A stretch of 64,000 nt of DNA from Verrucomicrobiota bacterium (GTDB taxonomy: Bacteria > Verrucomicrobiota > Verrucomicrobiia > Verrucomicrobiales > DEV007): positions 1 through 64,000 of the forward strand of contig JAHDID010000024.1 in the NCBI GenBank assembly GCA_020630975.1, in the 5' to 3' direction. Position 1 is the first letter of the stretch. Each line of letters begins with the position of its first letter. Shown here one piece after another: positions 38,383-47,592 of this stretch. Made by a program: the position numbers and the translations under genes. The notes below the pieces were generated by a model, which made no database searches, was not told where the DNA came from, and saw only the letters and a program-made list of their open reading frames with translations.

Positions 38383-41300
38383 ATGAAACCCCTCTGGCAA
38401 AAGTTCCAGGCCTTTCTGTCGGGCCAGGTCGATGACTTAGGTAGAGAGCCACTCGCTGAGACGCTCGAGTCTCGCGTGTTGTACTCTGCTGCGCCTGTGG
38501 CTAGCCCAGTGGTGGTGGAGCACCTAGTAGTCGACGAGGCTTTTTCGGCAGAGTCCAGCAGTGATTCAATAGGGTACAATTTTTCCTCAATAGGGTACAA
38601 TTCGGTCGAAGAGTCCGGTGCACACGGAGCGACAGTGCGAGTGCTAAATGCCGATCAGTTGGACTGGCTGGTCGATGCAGCGGTGGCTCGCTGGGAACAA
38701 GCCGGTCTGAGCGATGAGCAGCTCGCAGCGCTCGGCGAAATCAGTTACGAGATTGTCGATCTCGATGGGCCTGCACTGGGCTATGCCGAAGGCAGCCGAG
38801 TGATTATGGATGCAGATGCAGCTGGTTCTGGCTGGTACATCGACCTCACCCCTGCCGATGATACAGAGTTCACGGGGGCTACCCATGGTTCTGTCGAGGG
38901 CATGGACCTACTGTCTGTGCTAGTTCACGAGATGGGTCATGTGATCGGGCTGGCCGACGTCTACGATGCAGAGCGCGTGTCCGATGTGATGTATGGCTTG
39001 TTTGAGACAGGCGAGCGGCGGTCTATCGATAGTGGTCGGGCAGAGGGTGCCGAGGCGTTCAGCTTGCTAGGTCGGCACTTTGCTGCTGCCAATGTCGACA
39101 CAGGCAATGGCATCGTAGATGTGACCGGAGATGCGACCGATGTCAGCACATTCACCGAGGTCGCGGGCAATTTGTTTCTCAACGGCGTCGATCTCGGTAT
39201 CGCCACATCCGCCGTCACCCAGCTGAACTACATCGGTAGCGGTGCTGCGAATGATGTGGTGCGATTTGAGGGCACGCTCAATTTTGGCGACACGGCTATC
39301 GACATCGGTTCTACGGTATCGGGTGGTGGCTCGGCAGGGGTATTGGAGATCGACTTTCGTGGTCACGTCAATCTGACTGGCAATGGTTCGTTCACCGGAG
39401 TGGCTCACCGGACTATTGAGTTTGATCCCGACGATATATTAGCTACCACCTCTGGGATCACTACCGAGAATGGCAATATCAGCCTGACTGCGATCCGTGA
39501 CGACAGTGATGGCGATGGGATCCGTACACGTGAAGGTACGACCACTCTACAGTCGATTACGGGCGACATCTACTTAGAGGGTGAGGCCAATGGACCCGGT
39601 AGTTTCACCAAAGGGGTATTCCTAGGTAATAATGGCACAGCCACTATCCAGACCAGCGGTGACATTACCATTGTCGGTCGATCGGCTGGCGACGACGACT
39701 CGAATATAGGCGTTCATCTATTAGCCACGGCTTCTGTGCAGACTACAGGTTCCGGGAGCATCTCTATCAATGGCACCGGAGGTGGTGGCAATGTGGATAA
39801 TGATGGCGATGGTCACACCTCGAATGGTGGCATCATCATAGAGGGCCAGTTGTCATCTCAGAGCGGAGGAATCACCTTAGTGGGCGTTGGTGGATCAGGC
39901 CTTGGCGATAGCGCTGCGGGCAACGATGGCGTTTACCTCGTAGGAGCCTCTGCGGTCATCCAGAGTAGCGGAGGCTTGATATCGATTACTGGTACTGGAG
40001 GCCAGACAGCTACCACAGGCGGTATATCCGATAGCAACCGTGGGGTCTATATCGACGAAGGATCGATCGTAGCCACGGGCAATGCATCGATCCGGATCGA
40101 GGGCATAGGTGGGGTCGGTAATTCGGGTAACCGGGGTGTGGATATCGATCACGAGGGGCAAAGCATCTCTGCGGTCAATGGCGATATCACCATCATCGGT
40201 ACCGGCGGTACGGGCAATACGCCTAGCGCTATAGCCAACGAAGGTGTCCGCTTGAGCGATGAAATCACGGTCACAGGCACGGGCAATATCATCATACAGG
40301 GCACTGGCGGCACGGGTGGATTTGACATCAATAACCATGGTAACCACCGGGGGATTAATTTTAATGATATCGACGCGGTCTTGAGCACCACCAGTGGTTC
40401 GATCACCCTGACGGGTGCGGGTGGCACAGCTACGGACTCCGATCAAAATGACGGTGTCCACTTCGGTAGCACGGGTGATAGGTTGGTGTCGACTTCTGGT
40501 ACGATCACGATCAATGGCTCCGCAGGTAGTGGCCGAGGAGAGAGTCGCGGTGTGCATCTCACCGTCGATACGGTGATCAGCACCGGTGGAGATGTATCGA
40601 TTACGGGGTTTGGAGGTCTGAATGACGAATCGGGAGGCGTTCCGACTATCGCTGCCGTCAATAACATCGGTGTCGATGTGGTGGGGAATATAGCAGTCAC
40701 AGGCTCTGGTAATCTCACCATCACAGGCACGGGTGGCGAGGGCGACGGTGGGCTGCGTGGGGTAGAGATCGATAATAGCGTCTCGGTGGAGAATGGAGTG
40801 TTGACGATTATCGGCCAGGGTGGCACGGGCATCACAGCCACTGGTACATCCAATGAAGGGGTGCGATTCAATGCGGCGGTCAACGCAACGGGATCTGGGC
40901 GGGTCGTGGTGCAGGGCACGGGAGGCACTAGCGGATTCGATACGGCAAATAATAACGGTAACAATCGTGGAGTTTTCTTCAATACCTCCAGTGCGACGAT
41001 TACGACTACGAGTGGTTCGATCCGAATCACTGGTGTAGGTGGAGCCAATGTCGACTCCGATGATAATAACGGCGTACATTTCGGCAGCACCGGCGATCGA
41101 CTGGTAAGTAGCACTGGCGATATCATCGTGAATGGCACTGGGGGCAATGGCAGAAACGGTAATAAAGGGATAAACCTCTCTAGTGGAGCCATACTCCGAA
41201 CGGGTGGAGACATTTCTATCACGGGTGTCGGTGGTAATAATAACGAAACTGGTGGGGTACCTACTGGAGCCGCGGATAACAATATTGGGATCGAGCTGGA

Positions 41301-44300
41301 CGGTATCGTCACGACTACGGGGGCTGGCACGATCACTGTGAACGGAACTGGCGGCAGAGGAGATTCCGATCAGCACGGAATCGAAATGGATAGCGACACA
41401 GCCGCCATCCGCAGTGTCGATGGTGCTATCAGCTTTATTGGGATCGGAGGCGTGCCTGTAGCTGCAAGTGGAGGTAAGGAAGCGAATCAAGGTATCCGCC
41501 TAAATCTAGGCTCCATTCGCACCTCTGGTGCGGGTACGATCAGTCTGTCAGGCACCGGAGGCGATGGCGAGGAGTTTCATCATGGTGTCGTCATCGGCGG
41601 TGACGGCGGAGACACATTTTTACTAGAGTCGCTGGGCACAGGGTCGATCAGTGTCGTCGGTAGTGGGGGCGGCAATATCGTAGGCGCCGAGGAGAGCGCC
41701 GGTGTGTATGTGGCTGATGGTGGGCGCATTCGCTCATCGACAGCTGCCATATCGATCACAGGTACGGGTGGCACCGGCTCCAATGCCCGAGGTGTGGTGT
41801 TTACCACAGGGGGGAATCTATTGAGCACTAGTGGAGATGTCTCCATCGTTGGTAATGGTAACGGCAGTGATGACTCCGATGGTATTCAGTTTTCCGGGGG
41901 ACAGGTTTCCTCAGGGGGTGGGGCATTGACATTGCGTGGCATTGCCTCGGGTACCGGGGAGGGCATACAGATGTCGTCTGCCTCAGACGTGGTAGGTGGA
42001 GGCACCCAGACCGGTGCCATAGATCTGATCACAGATAAATACTCCGGCAGCTTCGGCCAGGTTCAGACGACGGGAGATATCAATTTTACCTCGGTTACGG
42101 CAGGAAGAGCCATCTTCGTCGGGGTCAACGATGATCTCGCAGAGGACAGTAGCGATGTCGAGCAGTCTAGTGGTTTGGAGATCGCGGATGACGAGTTGGT
42201 CAACATCGCCGATGGCTTTGGGAATCTGAACTTCACCTCAACCGGGGATATCACCGTAGATATACACGGTAAAACAGCTGATGCTGTGCAAAATGGTGGT
42301 ACCGTCAGTATCGGTAGTCTCGATGTCGATAGTGTCGTGACGGTGGGTGGGCAGTCGTATCGGGTGAGAGAAGAGTCACCGAATTTCGATATACAGGAGG
42401 TGATCGAGTTGGACCTGTCCGCCAATCAGTCGACGGTGGAGGAAACTCAATCAGGGGCAAACTCGTTTTCATTCACCGTCACTCGTAGCGGCAGTACAAA
42501 GGGGACCACGGCGGTGAATTATCTAGTGACGAGTGCGGCGGCGGACGCAGCTGATTTTGGCGGCACGATGCCATCTGGTACAGTCACTTTCGCTCCGACC
42601 GAGACGGTAAAGACGATTACCATTGATGTGTTCGGAGATCGCGATGTGGAGCTGGACGAGGTATTCACCGTTACGTTGTCTGGCCAGGTCGATACCTTTA
42701 GCACGGCGATCGACTACCAATCGAGTACGGCAAACTCGACAATCGTCAATGATGATATCGATCTCACGCTGTCACCAGGTAGTTTGTCTTTGAGTGAAGG
42801 CGCATCTGGTTCGACTTCTTATCTGTATACCGTCACCCGATCCGGCGCGACCGATGGCGTATCGACAGTGAACTATGCGGTGACAGGAAGCGGCGCTAAT
42901 CCAGCAGACAATTCGGATGTGATAGGGACGCTACCGTCTGGCACCATCACATTCAATGCTGGGGAAACGGTCAAAACTATCGAGATAGCAGTTTCCGGAG
43001 ATTTAGATATCGAGCCCGACGAGGCCTTTACTCTTACGCTCAGCGGTGCTGCTGACAGTATCGGAGCGCACGCTGTGGATGTGCCTGTGACTTCGGTAGT
43101 GAGCACTATCCAAAATGATGATACTCCGATCGCTCATCTGACGGTGGTGACAGATGGTATCGATCCATTGGGTAGCGGTGGCGTGGCGACCGATATTGTC
43201 TTCGCTGTGGACCTCCGGAATGCGTCAGGGCAGGCTTTGGTTAACGACACCGGCAGTGCGATCACCTTCGTCCTCACCGATCTGGGCACGGGCACAGCGA
43301 CTGCTGGCAGTGACTACGGCAGCCTACCCGCTACTATCAGTATCGCAGATGGGGCTAGTGTCGGTACCGTGACCATACCTGTAGTCGATGATGGCGATGC
43401 CGAACCGACTGAAACAGTGGTCGCCCAGATCTCGAGCCCCAGCTTAGGAGTGATCGGCACTGCTATCGCTACTGCTGATATCGTCGATATCAAAGGCCAG
43501 AGCAATGTCGCTCCCGTAGCTAACGATGATGAAAATTTCGCGATCGAGTCGGGTGGTTTCGGTAATAGTTCGCTCGGCAGCAGTGCTACCGGAAATACCA
43601 TGGGCGGAGTGGGCGTGAGTGCGTCTGATGTCGCCGATACCGATGCAGATGCGACCGACGATCCCTCCGCAGGTGATGGTTCTGTGGTCGTGACTAGCAT
43701 TGCTTACACCGGCACACCTTTTTTGGGCTCGAGTCATTTGGGTGGCTCTGTGAGCAGTCTCTCTACCAGTGCCAATGGCACACAGGTGGACGGTGCTTAC
43801 GGTACACTCACGATCGGTGCCGATGGTAGCTATGAGTATCAGGTAAACGAGGCGGTAGCGGACTTTTTGAATACGGGTGACACTGCCACAGATACATTTA
43901 CCTATACCATTTCAGATGGTGTCAGCTCCGGAGTATCAGCCTCTTTGACTATCCATGTGCAGGGGCAGAATGATGATCCGACACCCAGTCCTATATCCGC
44001 CACGACTTACGAAGATGGCAATGGCGGAGACACGGCGGCCTCTGGAAATGCGATAGCTGTGACGGCTGATTCGGACGATGCAAACACTGCGCTATCCATC
44101 ACCAGTATCGAGGGGCAGCCGGTCAATTCGATGGCGGCCACGAGGGTGGAGTCGACTTATGGGGCCATCGAGATCGATGCCAGTGGCGCGTGGTTGTACA
44201 CTCTCGATAGTGAATTGCCTCAAGTTCAGGCTCTGGCCACTGGTCAGGTCGCGACCGAGGTATTCCACTTCGAGGTGAGCGACGGCAGCGGCGGGGTGTC

Positions 44301-44862
44301 TAGCTCGACGATCTCGATCCAGGTTGTCGGGGAAGACGAGCCCACCGCTGAAGGGACTGAGACTGAGACAGGGCCGGCCAATGTAATCGACTCGTCGCTA
44401 CATGGGATTTTTCATGACCTACCGGTGGATCTGATGTTCGCTGGTTTCCGCATCGACTGGACCGCACCGAAAGAGGGTTTTCAGACAAAGCCGACGCTTA
44501 CACCATTTTTTGCCGGTCAGAGCATCCCTGGTGCCACGGTAGAGGTCATCATCAGGGATAGTGTCGGCAATGAGCTGAGTGGAGGATCCACCTATGCAGA
44601 CCCAGCTGGCAATTGGTCGATGGCGGTATCGGCAGATGTCCACCAAGGCTCAAGATACACGCTAGAAGTCCGCCAATTGCCCAACTTTTGGAGCGAACTC
44701 CGAGATGGCGGGATGTACCTAGAGTCTCGCTTTCTGGAGTTCAAAGCTGGCCTGCGCGCCGAGTCGAGCCAGTTCGATGGTTTGGGCTTCGGCGATATCA
44801 TTGGCGAAATCACCGAGGCCCTCACGTTAGAGGAATTTGTCGCTTTCCTAGCGGTAGCTTAA
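38383..44862 (+). CDS. Giant LEPR-motif protein 3: metzincin-like protease, beta-helix, Calx-beta and VCBS domains
   Basis: 2159 residues, a clear paralogue of giant protein 2. LESRVLYSAAP is at 28-38, the doubled SIGYN motif at about 62-72, and the protease site HEMGHVIGLAD at 182-192 with Met-turn candidate SDVMYG. The beta-helix (to about 1340) matches giant 2 over long stretches. It then diverges: three Calx-beta-like domains (about 1340-1700, with FTVTRSGST, SGTVTFAPTETVKTI, DEVFTVTLSG), one VCBS-like repeat (about 1706-1860), a cadherin-like repeat, and the shared C-terminal module (about 2003-2159: GFRI, TPFFAG, ADPAGNWS). The extreme end GDIIGEI...LEEFVAFL matches giant 2's GDIIGDI...AEEYVALL. 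Its stop shares TTAA with the convergent TerB-like gene. Likely exported and surface-associated; substrate of the protease unknown. Confidence 0.92.
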   Translation: MKPLWQKFQAFLSGQVDDLGREPLAETLESRVLYSAAPVASPVVVEHLVVDEAFSAESSSDSIGYNFSSIGYNSVEESGAHGATVRVLNADQLDWLVDAAVARWEQAGLSDEQLAALGEISYEIVDLDGPALGYAEGSRVIMDADAAGSGWYIDLTPADDTEFTGATHGSVEGMDLLSVLVHEMGHVIGLADVYDAERVSDVMYGLFETGERRSIDSGRAEGAEAFSLLGRHFAAANVDTGNGIVDVTGDATDVSTFTEVAGNLFLNGVDLGIATSAVTQLNYIGSGAANDVVRFEGTLNFGDTAIDIGSTVSGGGSAGVLEIDFRGHVNLTGNGSFTGVAHRTIEFDPDDILATTSGITTENGNISLTAIRDDSDGDGIRTREGTTTLQSITGDIYLEGEANGPGSFTKGVFLGNNGTATIQTSGDITIVGRSAGDDDSNIGVHLLATASVQTTGSGSISINGTGGGGNVDNDGDGHTSNGGIIIEGQLSSQSGGITLVGVGGSGLGDSAAGNDGVYLVGASAVIQSSGGLISITGTGGQTATTGGISDSNRGVYIDEGSIVATGNASIRIEGIGGVGNSGNRGVDIDHEGQSISAVNGDITIIGTGGTGNTPSAIANEGVRLSDEITVTGTGNIIIQGTGGTGGFDINNHGNHRGINFNDIDAVLSTTSGSITLTGAGGTATDSDQNDGVHFGSTGDRLVSTSGTITINGSAGSGRGESRGVHLTVDTVISTGGDVSITGFGGLNDESGGVPTIAAVNNIGVDVVGNIAVTGSGNLTITGTGGEGDGGLRGVEIDNSVSVENGVLTIIGQGGTGITATGTSNEGVRFNAAVNATGSGRVVVQGTGGTSGFDTANNNGNNRGVFFNTSSATITTTSGSIRITGVGGANVDSDDNNGVHFGSTGDRLVSSTGDIIVNGTGGNGRNGNKGINLSSGAILRTGGDISITGVGGNNNETGGVPTGAADNNIGIELDGIVTTTGAGTITVNGTGGRGDSDQHGIEMDSDTAAIRSVDGAISFIGIGGVPVAASGGKEANQGIRLNLGSIRTSGAGTISLSGTGGDGEEFHHGVVIGGDGGDTFLLESLGTGSISVVGSGGGNIVGAEESAGVYVADGGRIRSSTAAISITGTGGTGSNARGVVFTTGGNLLSTSGDVSIVGNGNGSDDSDGIQFSGGQVSSGGGALTLRGIASGTGEGIQMSSASDVVGGGTQTGAIDLITDKYSGSFGQVQTTGDINFTSVTAGRAIFVGVNDDLAEDSSDVEQSSGLEIADDELVNIADGFGNLNFTSTGDITVDIHGKTADAVQNGGTVSIGSLDVDSVVTVGGQSYRVREESPNFDIQEVIELDLSANQSTVEETQSGANSFSFTVTRSGSTKGTTAVNYLVTSAAADAADFGGTMPSGTVTFAPTETVKTITIDVFGDRDVELDEVFTVTLSGQVDTFSTAIDYQSSTANSTIVNDDIDLTLSPGSLSLSEGASGSTSYLYTVTRSGATDGVSTVNYAVTGSGANPADNSDVIGTLPSGTITFNAGETVKTIEIAVSGDLDIEPDEAFTLTLSGAADSIGAHAVDVPVTSVVSTIQNDDTPIAHLTVVTDGIDPLGSGGVATDIVFAVDLRNASGQALVNDTGSAITFVLTDLGTGTATAGSDYGSLPATISIADGASVGTVTIPVVDDGDAEPTETVVAQISSPSLGVIGTAIATADIVDIKGQSNVAPVANDDENFAIESGGFGNSSLGSSATGNTMGGVGVSASDVADTDADATDDPSAGDGSVVVTSIAYTGTPFLGSSHLGGSVSSLSTSANGTQVDGAYGTLTIGADGSYEYQVNEAVADFLNTGDTATDTFTYTISDGVSSGVSASLTIHVQGQNDDPTPSPISATTYEDGNGGDTAASGNAIAVTADSDDANTALSITSIEGQPVNSMAATRVESTYGAIEIDASGAWLYTLDSELPQVQALATGQVATEVFHFEVSDGSGGVSSSTISIQVVGEDEPTAEGTETETGPANVIDSSLHGIFHDLPVDLMFAGFRIDWTAPKEGFQTKPTLTPFFAGQSIPGATVEVIIRDSVGNELSGGSTYADPAGNWSMAVSADVHQGSRYTLEVRQLPNFWSELRDGGMYLESRFLEFKAGLRAESSQFDGLGFGDIIGEITEALTLEEFVAFLAVA
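38565..38601 (+). repeat. Paired 16-bp element with 21-bp period, inside giant gene 3
   Basis: TTCAATAGGGTACAAT (38565-38580) and CTCAATAGGGTACAAT (38586-38601), 21 bp apart start to start, in the same reading frame as in giant gene 2 (SIGYN-FS-SIGYN). The position in the protein corresponds to that in giant 2, so this pair may be shared by descent. Confidence 0.9.
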
Positions 44863-45482
44863 CTACCCGCATCGAGGAGTTCGTCGATCTTGCGACTGAC
44901 GTCCTCAGCGTCGAAGCCCATTTTGGCAGCTAGAGGTACTACGAGTACGCTCTCCCAATCGGCGATAGTGCCATCGGCCAAGATCACCTTACACAGGTCG
45001 GTCAAGTAGTTGACCCGCTCCTCTGCGCTCTCTGGGATAGCGGTATCGATGTAGTCGGGACACAGCACACACTCGTTGTAGATGCTGTTCACCCAGCGCT
45101 CGGAGATACCCAACTGAGAGCCGATCTCTAGGATGGTGCGATCCTCTTCAGGGTCGAATTGGCCGTCCACTGTCGCCAGCATGATCAGGTCGCTCAGGTG
45201 GCTGCGCTTTTGAGCAAAATCTTCGACTCCGCTACCTTCGCTATCAGCTGGAGCGTCAGCATATTGGATCTGGATGCTGTACTCGGCATCCAGTGCCGTG
45301 ACTTTTTCTTTGGTGGAAGCGATCAGAGAATCATCGTCCGAGGCTCGCACTTTGTAGTCGATCGACTTAGCGGACTCGCATTTGACCATCCAGTTTTGAG
45401 CGATGGCTTGGAGAGCTGAGAGATCGGCGCTTTGCTCGAGAATCACCTCGAGATGTTCGTCATTGTGGCGTTGGATTTCCAT
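44859..45482 (-). CDS. TerB-like domain protein
   Basis: 207 residues from ATG 45482 (MEIQRHNDEHLEV...); ATG 45497 and ATG 45521 are alternatives. The C-terminal half is an all-helical TerB/DjlA-type domain: LSDLIMLATVDGQFDPEEDRTI, then LGISERWVNSIYNE, then LTDLCKVILADGTIADWE. The repeated A-x-x-DG-x-(F/I) motifs with acidic residues are the hallmark of TerB-like domains, which may bind metal and often sit in stress- or membrane-linked proteins. The N-terminal 80-90 residues are not recognised. Expected in the cytoplasm (no signal peptide). It overlaps the end of giant gene 3 by 4 bp, tail to tail. Function in this context unknown. Confidence 0.8.
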   Translation of the reverse strand: MEIQRHNDEHLEVILEQSADLSALQAIAQNWMVKCESAKSIDYKVRASDDDSLIASTKEKVTALDAEYSIQIQYADAPADSEGSGVEDFAQKRSHLSDLIMLATVDGQFDPEEDRTILEIGSQLGISERWVNSIYNECVLCPDYIDTAIPESAEERVNYLTDLCKVILADGTIADWESVLVVPLAAKMGFDAEDVSRKIDELLDAGS

Positions 45483-45608
45483 GGATGCGCTGATCATAGA
45501 GGCAGTGCAGGCATTTGGCAACCTGACGCTTTTTGGTTCTGTTTCGAGACTTGACCGGCTTTGGATTGTGCCGTATTTCGCGCGCCCATTCAGTTCAGCT
45601 CATAATCC

Positions 45609-46517
45609 ATGCGTAAGACCACCAAGATCGACTTTTTAGCCGTTGCAGAGGACTCTCAGGACCTCGACCTCATTTTATCTCAGCTCTCTCAAGTGCCTGT
45701 GGACAACCACCGCCGCACTATCGAGCACCAAGAGGACTGGCTACGCCTGTCTCACATCGAGATGGGGGACAAGGGCGCTTTCGGTGATATGATGCGCATC
45801 TCCATGAGCCCTCCCGGCTTCCGCGCCAAGCTCGATGGCTCAGTCGAGGCGCTGGTCTTTCAGTCCGACGAGGGCATGGCGGAGAGCGCCGCTTTTTACT
45901 ACGATTTCGAGACCCGCATTATGGCGCTGCAGCGCAATGCCAAGGCTGTGTCTGCTAGCCAGTTGTCCCACTATTTCAAGCGAGTGGCCGATGTCGAGAC
46001 CTTCAATCTGATCCCAGTGCTCAGACCGATCGATCTGAAGAAGGTGCACAGCCTCCAGCAGATCCGCAAAGTGCATCTGTCTGCCAATATCACCGATGTC
46101 ATGGCCACGCTGGACGATATCGACAGCCAGACTGAGTCAATGATCAAAAATGCCATGCAGGCCGAGTCTCCCGCCATCGAGTTGGTGCTAAAGTCTGGCC
46201 GAGGAAAGGAGTCCACACTGAACGAAGCCGTCGCCATGGAAGTGCTAGAGTCATGGCTCAAGATCCATCGCAACTATGCCGACGATGAGAACGAGATCGT
46301 CAAAAAGATCCAGATCACTGGCAAAGACAATACTGGCGAGCGTCTGGACTACGACATCCTCAAAGACCGGATGTACACCGGTATGGAGTACGACTGGGTG
46401 CCAGACCCCGAGCAGCTCTGGGAAAACCGCAAACAGCAGCTACAGGTCGCCTGGGATTTGAATCACAAGAATGTGTATCAAAACCTGAAAGAGATGCTGC
46501 CTAGTGGCGGCGAGTAG
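45609..46517 (+). CDS. Hypothetical protein, possibly DUF6731-like
   Basis: 302 residues, no signal peptide or membrane helix, so cytoplasmic. The N-terminus (KIDFLAVAEDSQDLDLILSQL) looks like a beta-alpha unit. The middle has RISMSPPGFRAKLDGSVEALVFQSDEGMAES followed by YYDFETRIMALQRNAKAVSASQLSHYF. This layout reminds me of uncharacterised DUF6731-type proteins found sporadically in bacteria, but that is from memory and unchecked. The C-terminal third is charged and helical. It starts 126 bp from the divergent TerB-like gene, so they may share a promoter region. A defence or mobile-context role is sometimes seen for such orphan proteins, but nothing here shows it. Confidence 0.7.
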   Translation: MRKTTKIDFLAVAEDSQDLDLILSQLSQVPVDNHRRTIEHQEDWLRLSHIEMGDKGAFGDMMRISMSPPGFRAKLDGSVEALVFQSDEGMAESAAFYYDFETRIMALQRNAKAVSASQLSHYFKRVADVETFNLIPVLRPIDLKKVHSLQQIRKVHLSANITDVMATLDDIDSQTESMIKNAMQAESPAIELVLKSGRGKESTLNEAVAMEVLESWLKIHRNYADDENEIVKKIQITGKDNTGERLDYDILKDRMYTGMEYDWVPDPEQLWENRKQQLQVAWDLNHKNVYQNLKEMLPSGGE

Positions 46518-46934
46518 CGAAAGCTTTCTCCGTCTTGAGGTGCCTAAAACGTATTGTATACGTACGTAGGGGCCCCTTCAGCTGACCGACAAGCTAAGAA
46601 CAGCTTCAAATGTGATGTAGACAAATCCCGTGGTCCTAACGGCCTGACTATCTCGGCCGAAGCATACGGCTCAGCCTGCCGGGCAGCTAAAGGCAGCCCC
46701 TTGAGCTTGAGTCTTCGGCGGTTTTAGTGTGCGCTCTAGTAGCTCCACCTGTTGAGATCAGGTCTCTAAGCATGGCTGCGATCTCGATTGCGATGCGGGT
46801 GAAGCGTTGAAACACAAAGTGATGGATGACTTCGCCTAGAGTGATGCCCTCGACTGACCCACTTTGTGAAGCGCTTCTTCCTAGTGGTTTTGTTCTTTGT
46901 GTTGACTATTGAGAGAGTGTTTTCGTAGGGTGTT
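46518..46934. other. Intergenic region with imperfect inverted repeat
   Basis: About 417 bp without a credible gene. An imperfect inverted repeat pairs 46801-46821 (GAAGCGTTGAAACACAAAGTG, read with one short bulge) with 46860-46877 (CACTTTGTGAAGCGCTTC) across 38 bases. A small palindromic patch (GTATAC) lies near 46556-46561. The stretch may be a decayed gene or mobile-element remnant; I cannot identify one. Confidence 0.4.
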
Positions 46935-46940
46935 GTGCAG

Positions 46941-47570
46941 ATGATGACTCGCTGTTTCGTTACTGTTTTAGGGCTAGGGATATGTGCTCAGTTGTATTCT
47001 TATAGCCAAGATGGCGCTCCGTTTCGAAGGGGTGTGCCTAGGGTTGTGAATAAGCCTAAAGCTCAAGTAAAGACAAGCCTTATGCTTCGTCCCAATGTAG
47101 AAATGCTATTGTCTGAGGACGGTAGCTGGCAAATACATAGGGCGAAAGCTCTGACTGAAGCTCATGTTGAAAAGGACTTTACCATTACGCTGAATAGTCT
47201 CACTAAGCGGCGTAACAATGCGGTTCGCTACCCTGATGGTACCGGGAAGAGTCAGGTGAAGGCCATGTTCAAGCTAGAGGAGCATCAGCAGGCTGTTGCT
47301 GGATTTAAGGTGCCGATTGAGTTTGATGTCATCTTCGTCAGCCAAGGGGAACGGTTTTCTACAAGTGGGGGAGGTAGACCCAACGAAATGCTAGAAGCTC
47401 AGATGGAACTTCCTAGTGATATTGAGAAATTGCAGATCATTTTTCAGGCTACCTATCGATACACAGAGCCATCGAAGATTATCGAAATTGATCTAGGTAC
47501 ACACGAGATTCTCGATGTCGTTGCCGAGTTTAAGCGTTTTGCTGATAAGGCCGCTAGTGAAGAAGAGTGA
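46941..47570 (+). CDS. Secreted hypothetical protein
   Basis: 209 residues from ATG 46941; GTG 46935 and ATG 46944 are also in frame. MMTRCFVTVLGLGICAQLYSYSQ is a signal peptide-like N-terminus. The mature part is soluble and beta-rich with no membrane helix: SEDGSWQIHRAKAL, DFTITLNSLTKRR, FKVPIEFDVIFVSQGERF, and a final EIDLGTHEILDVVAEFKRFADKAASEEE. No known domain recognised. Its stop is followed within about 20 bp by the 146-bp tandem repeats. Probably a periplasmic or secreted protein; function unknown. Confidence 0.7.
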   Translation: MMTRCFVTVLGLGICAQLYSYSQDGAPFRRGVPRVVNKPKAQVKTSLMLRPNVEMLLSEDGSWQIHRAKALTEAHVEKDFTITLNSLTKRRNNAVRYPDGTGKSQVKAMFKLEEHQQAVAGFKVPIEFDVIFVSQGERFSTSGGGRPNEMLEAQMELPSDIEKLQIIFQATYRYTEPSKIIEIDLGTHEILDVVAEFKRFADKAASEEE

Positions 47571-47592
47571 CCAAAGGCTCGATACTGCGGAT

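Noticed and set aside
39895-41490. A 531-codon minus-strand open frame inside giant gene 3
   Set aside because: It mirrors the regular GxIxIxG beta-helix codons, lacks any domain, and giant gene 3 is clearly coding on the plus strand. Similar shadows occur in giant gene 2.
9480-44862. Contact-dependent toxin (CdiA-like) or autotransporter reading of the giants
   Set aside because: No TPS secretion domain, no VENN motif, no autotransporter barrel, and no immunity gene after the C-termini.
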